A stretch of DNA of 6,064 nt from an uncultured Lachnospiraceae bacterium. Its GTDB lineage: Bacteria > Bacillota > Clostridia > Lachnospirales > Lachnospiraceae. The stretch covers positions 1 through 6,064 of the forward strand of contig CAJTOL010000054.1 of the NCBI GenBank assembly GCA_910577645.1, read 5' to 3'. Below the pieces are notes generated by a model that had not been told where the DNA came from, did no database searches, and worked only from the letters and a program-made list of their open reading frames with translations. A program made the position numbers and the translations under genes. This document shows, one piece after another, positions 1 through 5,357 of the stretch. The first letter of the stretch is position 1. The number at the start of each line of letters is the position of its first letter.

Positions 1-1
1 A

Positions 2-337
2 GCCCAAAAAGATTACTACAAGAAAGCATATGACGCTGATAAAATTGCACTGTTTTCAACCATTATACCAGATATGGACACAAATTTGGTTTTACAGTAT
101 GTAGATAAATCAGAACAGGATAACAAAACAAACTTCTTTGCCGTGCTTTCAAATTATATGCCATTAAGTGACTTGAAACGCTATGTCGAAAAATACTATG
201 AAAATAATAATATTGCCCGCTTTACAATTTTGCTTGATTGCATGACAAGGGAAGAAAAGCAGGAATGGCTGAAAAGAGCGCAGACAGATAGGAAAACTAA
301 CTTTGTCGCTGTCTTATCTAATGAATTGCTTGATTAA
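2..337 (+). CDS. Unrecognised protein, 3' end only, with two 56-residue repeats
   Basis: The reading frame is open to the left edge, so this is the C-terminal 111 residues of a longer protein; the ATG at 74 lies inside the repeat structure and is not needed as a start. I do not recognise the family. The visible part consists of two gapless repeats of about 56 residues, encoded at 8-175 and 176-337. They share Lys1, Tyr3, Lys6 and Tyr8, an I-A-x-F motif, a Met, and the ending DxKTNFxAVLSN. Each unit looks like two amphipathic helices joined by a loop, as in an alpha-helical solenoid, but that fold is inferred. No catalytic motif, signal peptide or membrane segment is visible. The stop falls exactly where the Rpn-like remnant begins in another frame, so the original end may have been lost by recombination. 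The stretch is AT-rich like the rest of the left half. The gene call is fairly secure; the function is unknown. Confidence 0.6.
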   Translation, partial: AQKDYYKKAYDADKIALFSTIIPDMDTNLVLQYVDKSEQDNKTNFFAVLSNYMPLSDLKRYVEKYYENNNIARFTILLDCMTREEKQEWLKRAQTDRKTNFVAVLSNELLD

Positions 338-372
338 ACGCAGCGGACAGGGTGAGATTTTTCAAAGAGAGC

Positions 373-380
373 AAGGAGGG
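373..380 (+). promoter_or_regulatory. Shine-Dalgarno sequence that decides the start of the Rpn-like small gene
   Basis: AAGGAGGG lies 10 nt before ATG 391, whereas the in-frame GTG at 352 has no comparable site. The same bases also encode Lys-Glu-Gly in the upstream-extended frame, so the match could be a by-product of coding sequence. Confidence 0.4.
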
Positions 381-390
381 AATCGAGATT

Positions 391-567
391 ATGTGCCGTG
401 CTATGGAAGATATGAGAAATCAGACATTAAAAGAAGGAATGATAAATGTTGCAAAGAAAATGCTGGAAGATGGGACAATAACGCTTGAAAAGATTGCGGA
501 ATTTGTCGGTCTTTCTGTTGAAGAGGTCAAAAAAATAAAAACAGACCAGAATATCCCTTTAGGATAA
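391..567 (+). CDS. Small protein resembling the C-terminal tail of Rpn/PD-(D/E)XK-transposase-family proteins
   Basis: From ATG 391, which follows a good Shine-Dalgarno, this encodes 58 residues. It opens MCRAMEDMRN, continues with a helical segment containing KEGM and AKKMLEDG, and ends in a helix-turn-helix-like stretch (TLEKIAEFVGLSVEEVKKIK). From memory this is the C-terminal tail of Rpn (recombination-promoting nuclease) and PD-(D/E)XK-family transposase proteins in Bacillota, where the nuclease core lies before it. That core is absent here. The frame stays open upstream to about 334 and reads ADRVRFFKESKEG, which also fits the longer relatives. The likeliest story is therefore a remnant of a deleted nuclease gene, still translatable as a small protein. 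Free-standing small proteins of this kind also occur, so a functional mini-protein is possible. There is no evidence that it has nuclease activity. Confidence 0.55.
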   Translation: MCRAMEDMRNQTLKEGMINVAKKMLEDGTITLEKIAEFVGLSVEEVKKIKTDQNIPLG

Positions 568-592
568 GTAATGTAGATTGAGGTGAAAATAA

Positions 593-1294
593 ATGTTTGG
601 AGATTTAATATATTTTAATAAAAAGAAGGTTGATCAGTATTCGGCATTGATTTTAGGAAAAAATATAGAAACAAGGGTTATTGATAAGGATAACATTGAA
701 GATATATCAGCCAACTATTTATTGGAATGCTCCAATTTTGAAAAACTCCTACAAAGGAGAGATGATTTTATCGACTATGTTGATGATAATCAAGGCATTT
801 CAATTAAAGATGTTAGAATTTCTTCCATCATTAAAGTTACTGGTGAAATTTATATACCTGAACAATTTGATATGGTTCATTTAATTGATCAATGTAAAGA
901 TATGATTGTTTCACAAGTAGATTACGAAGATAATAATCAACGGGAATTAATAAATTCTGTTTTGAAAAATTCAAAAGTAAAAATACCTATATTTTGCGAA
1001 TTGGGGGGTGATTGTGATTACTGGATGGGAATAGGGAAAGTATCACAAGAAGATATGCTGATTGACTATAATGAGTTGGAAGATTATGAAGGAAAAGAGT
1101 TAACTATTATTGCAAGATTGGAATCCCGAAAATATTATAGAGATAAACCACTTCCGGTTTTTGATATTTATAAAGATTTTTTAGGACTAAATCGAGCGTT
1201 AAGAAAACAAATAGCTTCGGGAAAAAAGCAAGAATTTGAAAGTATTGATGTTAATGAAGATTATATTGGATTAGAATTACTGGCTATTTATTGA
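593..1294 (+). CDS. Hypothetical protein, possibly DUF6414-like, first gene of a PIN-nuclease pair
   Basis: A 233-residue soluble acidic protein with no signal peptide or membrane segment. The start is ATG 593, preceded by GAGGTGA at 580-586. The N-terminus (IYFNKKKVDQYSALI) has the pattern of a strand followed by a helix. A middle block around residues 49-100 carries the segment VTGEIYIPEQFD, and a second alpha/beta block around 130-175 includes KVKIPIFCEL and ELTIIARLE. From memory this order of N-terminal Y-F-x-K-x-x-x-x-x-Y, a central 'G-x-x-x-I-P' stretch and a C-terminal strand pair resembles DUF6414, a family of unknown biochemical role, but the match is weak. It is followed after 12 bp by a PIN-type nuclease gene on the same strand and before one terminator, so the two are probably co-transcribed and may act together. 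It could be a partner, sensor or inhibitor of the nuclease; nothing in the sequence decides between these. Confidence 0.7.
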   Translation: MFGDLIYFNKKKVDQYSALILGKNIETRVIDKDNIEDISANYLLECSNFEKLLQRRDDFIDYVDDNQGISIKDVRISSIIKVTGEIYIPEQFDMVHLIDQCKDMIVSQVDYEDNNQRELINSVLKNSKVKIPIFCELGGDCDYWMGIGKVSQEDMLIDYNELEDYEGKELTIIARLESRKYYRDKPLPVFDIYKDFLGLNRALRKQIASGKKQEFESIDVNEDYIGLELLAIY

Positions 1295-1306
1295 TAGGGC
1301 TGTCAT

Positions 1307-2467
1307 ATGAAAAATACGATCAAAGAATTTATAGAACCAACAAATAAAGAAAAACAAGAATTATGGCAAAAGGCAGTTTTTGTTTTTGATACTAATGTAC
1401 TGCTGAATTTGTATAGATATTCTGCAAAAACAAGGAAATCTTTATTAGCTGCTTTTGAAAATTTTAAGGATAGAGTATGGATTCCATACCAAGTGGCATA
1501 TGAGTATATGCGTAAACGTTGTGAGGTCATATATGAAACAGTTCAAAGATATGAACAATTTAAGAAGGAAATGGAAAACTTCACAAATAAAGCAGTAGAA
1601 ACTTTACGTTTGACTTCCAGCGATGAGGAAGTTTCTGAATTAAAGAGGTATTTGTTTAAATGGTTAGATAGTAATAAAGACCGAAACTTGTTAGTGGTTA
1701 ACGCAGATGAAGATGAGATATTGGATAAAATTTTGACAATTTTTGATGGCAGAGTTGGTTCACAGATTGATGATAAAGAACTAAATGCAATAAAAGAAGA
1801 AGGTGAGGAAAGATATAAACAGAGTATTCCGCCTGGATTCAAAGATGATAAAAAGAAGAAAAATTCGGAAGATGACAATAATGCCTATGGAGATTTGATT
1901 ATATGGAAGCAGATAATTAAATATGCGAAGGAGAATGGAGTAGGTATTGTATATGTTACACATGATCAAAAAGAAGATTGGTGGAATATTACCAAAGGTA
2001 AGACGATAGGGCCAAGAATAGAACTTAGAAAAGAATTTATCACAGAAACTAATCAGGAATTTCATATGTATTCTATGGACGGGTTTATAAATACATACAA
2101 TAAAATGAATGAAAATCAAATTGATAAAAGTGCTATTGATGAAGTGATTGGTCTTGAAAAAGCAGATAAAAAGAATCGAAGATACAAAAAGCGAAATGAA
2201 GGAATTTCTTTATCAGAAAAAATAGCACGCACAGAAGATACTATAGAAAAAATTCAAAATAGAATTTTAAGAAGAAGAAAAATCATGGAAGATATTGAAA
2301 ATAAATATCAGAAACAAGGTATTGAACTACCTGAAAATATTCAGTTTCAATATGATAATACAAAAGTTAAGAGGGAGGAACTAGAGGAAATCTACGAGAA
2401 AAAATTAGAAGAACTGAATGTTTTAAAGCAAACGCTTAGTGAAACAGAAATTATAAATTCGTTATAA
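1307..2467 (+). CDS. PIN-like domain ribonuclease (PIN_8/DUF4935 type) with coiled-coil C-terminus
   Basis: A 386-residue protein predicted to cleave RNA with metal ions held by a cluster of acidic residues. The PIN-like domain covers about residues 20-260. The first strand VFVFDTNVLLNLYR gives Asp28 and Asn30; WIPYQVAYEY gives Glu66; NAYGDLIIWKQI gives Asp196; and YVTHDQKEDWW gives Asp220 and Asp224. The insert with GRVGSQIDD and IPPGFKD, and the final KEDWW, are typical of the PIN_8/DUF4935 group rather than of short VapC toxins. Residues about 295-386 are highly charged, rich in Lys and Glu and helical, and look like a coiled coil for oligomerisation or partner binding. All expected acidic residues are present, so the enzyme is probably active. 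The start ATG 1307 has only a weak AGGG (1296-1299), consistent with translation following the gene 12 bp upstream. PIN_8 proteins occur in defence-type loci; target and trigger here are unknown. Confidence 0.88.
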   Translation: MKNTIKEFIEPTNKEKQELWQKAVFVFDTNVLLNLYRYSAKTRKSLLAAFENFKDRVWIPYQVAYEYMRKRCEVIYETVQRYEQFKKEMENFTNKAVETLRLTSSDEEVSELKRYLFKWLDSNKDRNLLVVNADEDEILDKILTIFDGRVGSQIDDKELNAIKEEGEERYKQSIPPGFKDDKKKKNSEDDNNAYGDLIIWKQIIKYAKENGVGIVYVTHDQKEDWWNITKGKTIGPRIELRKEFITETNQEFHMYSMDGFINTYNKMNENQIDKSAIDEVIGLEKADKKNRRYKKRNEGISLSEKIARTEDTIEKIQNRILRRRKIMEDIENKYQKQGIELPENIQFQYDNTKVKREELEEIYEKKLEELNVLKQTLSETEIINSL

Positions 2468-2518
2468 AAGATTTGCAACTATTGTGCTTACAGAATCAAG
2501 AGCATAAATAAAGACCGC

Positions 2519-2557
2519 AGCCGGGAATCTAAAAACAGGTTCCCGGTTCTTTTTTTG
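2519..2557 (+). terminator. Intrinsic terminator of the PIN-nuclease transcript
   Basis: CCGGGAA (2521-2527) pairs with TTCCCGG (2540-2546) around a 12-nt loop. A G-U and an A-U pair extend the stem outward, and CTTTTTTT follows at 2549-2556. It lies about 50 nt after the stop of the PIN gene and on its strand. Confidence 0.88.
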
Positions 2558-2647
2558 CCCTAAAATGTAAAATTTTTGTTAATATGATTAAAAAGTCCTT
2601 TACAAAACGTCACTGGCACTGCCGAACAGTCTTTTTGATACCCAAAT

Positions 2648-2770
2648 CTTATCATGGAGTGGAGTAGATTCATCTTCCCCTACTTGCTGTGCTTACCCGA
2701 TGCGCGTTCTGTGCGCCCTATAGCGGCAGCCACATACTCCCTCTTCGCCGCAGTGTGATAAGTTCTTTTT
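2648..2770 (+). ncRNA. Candidate structured RNA or structured intergenic repeat (strand tentative)
   Basis: CTTATCAT (2648-2655) pairs with GTGATAAG (2755-2762) over more than 90 nt. Inside are three possible hairpins: AGTAG/CTACT (2663-2667 with 2680-2684), GCGC/GCGC (2702-2705 with 2713-2716) and GCGGC/GCCGC (2723-2727 with 2747-2751). Together they give a three-armed junction. Read on the plus strand the closing helix gains two G-U pairs (2655-2755 and 2656-2754) and is followed at once by TTCTTTTT, which could end transcription; on the minus strand those pairs would be mismatches. I recognise no named RNA family and see no strong promoter. The segment is GC-richer than the accessory genes beside it. 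It may be a non-coding RNA, a dispersed intergenic repeat or the scar of a mobile element. Confidence 0.3.
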
Positions 2771-2788
2771 ACCATATGGTAAAAAGAA
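2763..2788. repeat. Perfect 26-bp palindrome
   Basis: The two 13-nt arms, TTCTTTTTACCAT and ATGGTAAAAAGAA, are exact reverse complements with no spacer. It abuts the closing helix of the candidate RNA on the left and the minus-strand terminator hairpin on the right, and supplies a T-rich run to each strand. It may serve transcription ending in both directions; a protein-binding site is the alternative. Confidence 0.85.
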
Positions 2789-2808
2789 AAGGGCTGCCTG
2801 TGCAGCCC
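2778..2808 (-). terminator. Intrinsic terminator of the PTS-rpiR-murQ operon
   Basis: On the minus strand GGGCTGC and GCAGCCC (2808-2802 and 2797-2791) form a 7-bp GC-rich stem with a 4-nt loop, followed directly by TTTTCTTTTT running into the palindrome. It is about 125 nt after the murQ stop, with no other minus-strand gene between, so it is the natural end of the operon. Confidence 0.88.
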
Positions 2809-2819
2809 AGTTCCGACAC

Positions 2820-2845
2820 TAGTGTACGTTAATAGTGTACGTTAA
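2820..2845. repeat. Tandem pair of 13-bp direct repeats
   Basis: TAGTGTACGTTAA occurs twice without a gap, at 2820-2832 and 2833-2845. A third copy of its core lies inverted at 2915-2925: CGCACACTATT against the expected CGTACACTATT, 10 of 11 bases. The copies flank about 70 bp of AT-rich DNA between the murQ stop and the operon terminator. They could be a protein-binding array, the ends of a very small mobile element, or an integration scar. Confidence 0.8.
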
Positions 2846-2932
2846 AAACATATTTATTTGCCCAACGGGAAATTGCCCTCAATCCCTTGATATGCAAAGT
2901 TCCTATAGGGGATGCGCACACTATTGATATGT
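2846..2932. other. 3' untranslated stretch of murQ
   Basis: No open frame with a ribosome binding site is visible here. Apart from the inverted repeat copy at 2915-2925 and a short CCTATAGG palindrome at 2902-2909, I see nothing I can name. It is probably transcribed as the untranslated tail of the murQ message. Confidence 0.4.
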
Positions 2933-3832
2933 TTATATTTGTTCTAAAGCTTTGCGGACATTACCTGCAGTTGCTTCCAAAGCTTTTTTAGCCTGCTCGC
3001 GGGTGCAGCCGCTTTCCAGCATTACGATGGCATCGGGTACCTGCATGCCGGTTTCGGTCAGCGTCCGATGAGCGGTTTCTTTATCGGCTCCGGTAATGGC
3101 GGAGATGATGTTAGTAGCACGGACTACCAGTTTTTCGTTAGTAGGCTGAACCTGTACCATATAATTCTGATAAACTTTTCCAAGCTTTATCATAGTTCCG
3201 GTAGACAGCATATTAGCTACCATTTTTTGTGCAGTGCCCGCTTTCATACGTGTGGAGCCGCTAATGACCTCGGCGCCCACAATGGGGGCAATGGAGATTT
3301 GGGCAACCTTTGCCATTTCGCTATCGCCGTTGCATGTGATAGATATGGTTAAGGCGCCAAGCTGATTGCCATATTCCAGAGCGGAAATAGTGTAAGGGGT
3401 ACGGCCGCTTGCGGCAATGCCGATGACGCAGTCGTCTGGGGTCAATTCTACGTTTTTCAAATCTTCAATGGCTAACTCTTTGGAGTCTTCAGCCCCTTCT
3501 ACGGCACGGTACATGGCATCGGAACCGCCTGCCAGAAGGCCGAATGCACGCTCTGCCGGCACGCTGTAGGTTGGAGTTAACTCAATAGCATCCAAAGTTC
3601 CCATACGGCCGGAGGTTCCTGCCCCACAGTAGATGATGCGTCCGCCTTTGGCGAAGCGTTCGGCAATGGCATCCACTGCTTTGGCAATCTGAGGAAGCTC
3701 TTTTTCTACAGCATCCGCTACTTTTTTGTCTTCCTGATTAATTAAGGTTACTACACCAAGAGAATCCAATTGGTCAATCTGCCGGGTGGCTTCATTGACC
3801 GTTTCTGTTGTAAGACCATCTATTTTTACCAT
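2933..3832 (-). CDS. murQ: N-acetylmuramic acid 6-phosphate etherase MurQ
   Basis: A cytoplasmic lyase that removes the D-lactyl ether from MurNAc 6-phosphate, giving GlcNAc 6-phosphate and lactate, in cell-wall sugar recycling or scavenging. At 299 residues it has the usual family length. Diagnostic stretches are in place: the N-terminal TTETVNEAT and IDQLDS, the SIS-domain phosphosugar loop YCGAGTSGRMG (about 68-78), IAASGRTPYT, and EVISGSTRMKAGTAQK. Glu84 in LDAIEL and Glu115 in EGAEDS correspond to the two catalytic glutamates known from the E. coli enzyme. The C-terminal helical domain (CTREQAKKALEATAGNVRKAL) is complete. The start is set by AAGGAG 7 nt before the ATG. It is the last gene of the minus-strand operon, 75 bp after the RpiR-type regulator. 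Identity is close to certain. Confidence 0.97.
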   Translation of the reverse strand: MVKIDGLTTETVNEATRQIDQLDSLGVVTLINQEDKKVADAVEKELPQIAKAVDAIAERFAKGGRIIYCGAGTSGRMGTLDAIELTPTYSVPAERAFGLLAGGSDAMYRAVEGAEDSKELAIEDLKNVELTPDDCVIGIAASGRTPYTISALEYGNQLGALTISITCNGDSEMAKVAQISIAPIVGAEVISGSTRMKAGTAQKMVANMLSTGTMIKLGKVYQNYMVQVQPTNEKLVVRATNIISAITGADKETAHRTLTETGMQVPDAIVMLESGCTREQAKKALEATAGNVRKALEQI

Positions 3833-3907
3833 GATTATACTCCTTATGTTTCATTCTTGTTTCGCTTTCCTGCTCGAGGATTATCGTGGAATGAATCTCC
3901 CAAACGG
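3833..3907 (-). other. Regulator-murQ spacer
   Basis: A 75-bp gap holding the murQ ribosome binding site (3840-3845 on the plus strand) and no clear promoter or terminator, so murQ is probably read through from the regulator gene. On the minus strand GGAAAGCGAAACAA resembles a catabolite-repression (cre) box but departs from it at important positions. Confidence 0.35.
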
Positions 3908-4765
3908 TTATTCCCGTGTCTTTAACCCCTCTACCAGCTTCCGGGTACTGCGGATATTGCTTTCTAATTCCGGGAGATCCTTCTGGACGGCCCCAAGATA
4001 AAGCAGATCCCCCATGAGAAGAGAAGTATGAAGGGATGTAAATGCACCGATTCGCACAACTGCTTCTTGATTGGGTACCAGAAGAGAAAGGTCTGCCAGC
4101 CTGCGCAGAGGTGATTCTTCACGGCGCGTGATAGCAAGGATAGGCGTTTGCCTTTCGCGGGCAATCTGGCAAGAATATAAAATTTCTCTGGACTGTCCGC
4201 TGTAAGAAAATGCGATGACCAAATCACGGGCATCAATATAGTGAAAAAATTCCACGCACATATTGATGTCGAAATAGTAATCGGCATTGTAGTCGGCACG
4301 CTTCAGCTTGTGGAACAAATCGTAAGCAGGAAGCATGGATGCGCCGATGCCTAGAAGATAGATGCGGCGCGCATTGCGGACCTTGCAGATGGCCTGTTCC
4401 AAAGCTTCGTAGTCTAACTGGTAGAAGAAGTCTTTGGTTGCCCCGTTTATGAGGCCTTCCAGCTTCCCTGAAAGAGTCTGCAGACTATCTTGCGTATTGA
4501 TAATGGGATCGACTGTTGCATTCCAGTCATCGTCCTGCGAGTTGGCGGCAGCCAGGGCCATCTTAAAACTCGAAAGACCGTCAAAGCCAAGATTCTGTAC
4601 GTAGCGGATAATGGAAGCGGCAGAAACGCCGCTTCCATTCGCCAAATCTTGTGCTGTCATACCAAGAGAATGGAAGGCATTGGCGAGTATAAAATCTGAA
4701 ATCCGTTTTTCTGCCTTGCTCATGTGCATGTACTTTTCACGTATCTTGAGTTTGATGTTTTCCAT
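3908..4765 (-). CDS. RpiR/MurR-family transcriptional regulator with SIS domain
   Basis: A 285-residue DNA-binding regulator. Residues about 1-77 form the RpiR-type helix-turn-helix domain: an opening helix with MSKAEKRISDFILAN, then MTAQDLANGSGVSAASIIRYVQNLGF containing the recognition helix, and the FDGLSSFK end typical of the family. Residues about 120-255 are a SIS (sugar isomerase) domain with RRIYLLGIGAS near 133-143 and IAFSYSGQSREI near 184-195, the usual phosphosugar-binding loops. Such proteins sense phosphorylated sugars; MurR of E. coli, for instance, responds to MurNAc 6-phosphate. Lying between the PTS genes and murQ, this one probably controls the operon in response to the PTS product; whether it activates or represses cannot be read here. 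The ATG has GGAGG 5 nt upstream. Family assignment is secure; the name MurR would be a guess from context. Confidence 0.93.
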   Translation of the reverse strand: MENIKLKIREKYMHMSKAEKRISDFILANAFHSLGMTAQDLANGSGVSAASIIRYVQNLGFDGLSSFKMALAAANSQDDDWNATVDPIINTQDSLQTLSGKLEGLINGATKDFFYQLDYEALEQAICKVRNARRIYLLGIGASMLPAYDLFHKLKRADYNADYYFDINMCVEFFHYIDARDLVIAFSYSGQSREILYSCQIARERQTPILAITRREESPLRRLADLSLLVPNQEAVVRIGAFTSLHTSLLMGDLLYLGAVQKDLPELESNIRSTRKLVEGLKTRE

Positions 4766-4779
4766 AGTTGCCTCCGTCT

Positions 4780-4807
4780 CTGCCTGTCGAACGGCTGCCT
4801 GCCGAAC
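4780..4807. repeat. Imperfect 13-bp direct repeats ahead of the RpiR-type gene
   Basis: On the plus strand CTGCCTGTCGAAC (4780-4792) and CTGCCTGCCGAAC (4795-4807) differ at one base and are 15 bp apart start to start. They lie just upstream of the regulator's Shine-Dalgarno. An overlapping GCTGC/GCAGC hairpin (4794-4798 with 4809-4813) is possible. They could be an operator for the regulator, an RNA control element, or a small local duplication. Confidence 0.45.
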
Positions 4808-4866
4808 TGCAGCAGTTTCCTTAAAATGTATTTTTAACGCTTATATATGAAGTTGCCGGATAAACC

Positions 4867-5340
4867 CTACAGATAATTCAGGATGGACTGATCCGATTCG
4901 TTGGGAATCATCTGAGCGGTTACCGGAATGCCTTTCCCAATTATTTCCTTTATCTGTGCAATATCAGTATCGTTTAATTCTACGGATTTCTTAATAGGGC
5001 GGGAACCTTCATGTTTCGCTACATTGCCTACATTGATGGCGCGGATTTCTACGCCGGCAGCAACCAAAGCGGCCATATCGCCCACATTTTTGGTAATCAA
5101 AAAGACTTTTTCTCCGTCATATGTCTTTTCGGCGAATTTCTCGATGGCCCGGTTCTTGGAAAGGATGGACAATTTTACACCGGCGGGTTTTGCCATCTTT
5201 AATGCAGCTATAATCATTTCGTCCTTTACAGCGGCATCGTTAACCACCACAATACGGGTGGCGCCCACAGTGTTAGTCCATACCATAGCTACCTGGCCAT
5301 GAATCAAACGTTCATCGACTCTTGCATGTATGATTGCCAT
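4867..5340 (-). CDS. PTS mannose/fructose/sorbose-family IIB component
   Basis: A 157-residue cytoplasmic phosphotransfer protein that takes phosphate from IIA and passes it to the incoming sugar at the IIC/IID membrane pair. The N-terminus carries the family signature ARVDERLIHGQV, whose His14 is the expected phosphorylated residue. Length and the later motifs (IVVVNDAAVKDE, LITKNVGDMAALV, INVGN, and a C-terminal IPVTAQMIPNE) fit a complete single-domain IIB. AGGAGG sits 8 nt before the ATG and the gap to IIA is 17 bp, so the two are co-translated on one message. After its stop a 101-bp gap separates it from the regulator gene. The family is certain, but the sugar cannot be told from IIB alone; neighbouring murQ points to MurNAc or a related amino sugar. 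Confidence 0.95.
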   Translation of the reverse strand: MAIIHARVDERLIHGQVAMVWTNTVGATRIVVVNDAAVKDEMIIAALKMAKPAGVKLSILSKNRAIEKFAEKTYDGEKVFLITKNVGDMAALVAAGVEIRAINVGNVAKHEGSRPIKKSVELNDTDIAQIKEIIGKGIPVTAQMIPNESDQSILNYL

Positions 5341-5357
5341 TTGAAAAACCTCCTGTT

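Larger units (their letters stand above)
1..2560. other. AT-rich accessory segment
   Basis: The left half is visibly poorer in G and C and uses A/T-ending codons heavily, unlike the PTS-murQ operon. It carries a truncated gene, an Rpn/transposase-type remnant and a PIN-nuclease pair, and it is transcribed towards the operon. This is what a horizontally acquired island looks like. No integrase, intact transposase or clear attachment site is visible, and its left limit lies outside the window. The right limit is uncertain, anywhere from the terminator at 2557 to the repeats at 2820-2845. Confidence 0.5.

Noticed and set aside
303..488. 61-residue plus-strand frame overlapping the truncated gene and the Rpn-like gene
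   Set aside because: Its composition is arbitrary, it has no ribosome binding site, and both overlapping frames are better supported.
1303..2119. Long minus-strand frames opposite the PIN-type gene
   Set aside because: They are Phe/Ser/Ile-rich mirror translations of an AT-rich coding strand and lack start signals, while the plus strand encodes clear PIN motifs.
2560..2673. 37-residue minus-strand frame starting at 2673 with a purine run upstream
   Set aside because: The AGGGGA is too close to the ATG, the frame overlaps the plus-strand frame above, and it lies downstream of the operon terminator with no promoter visible.
2654..2758. 34-residue plus-strand frame starting at ATG 2654 that reads like protein (FPYLLCLPDARSVRPIAAA)
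   Set aside because: No ribosome binding site, and it lies almost wholly inside the candidate structured element; kept only as a hint that the segment may be a dispersed repeat.
1..2932. CRISPR array, tRNA or rRNA gene
   Set aside because: No regularly spaced repeats, cloverleaf with T-arm GTTCRA, or rRNA-like blocks were found; the only close repeats are the protein repeats and the 13-bp pair.
3857..3870. Possible catabolite-repression (cre) box in the regulator-murQ gap
   Set aside because: It misses the symmetric consensus at several positions, including the outer T and the final C, and sits inside the operon with no promoter nearby.
4815..4866. Promoter for rpiR-murQ from the TATATA and TAAAAATACA stretch
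   Set aside because: No -35-like hexamer at an acceptable distance from any -10-like one; AT-richness alone is not enough.
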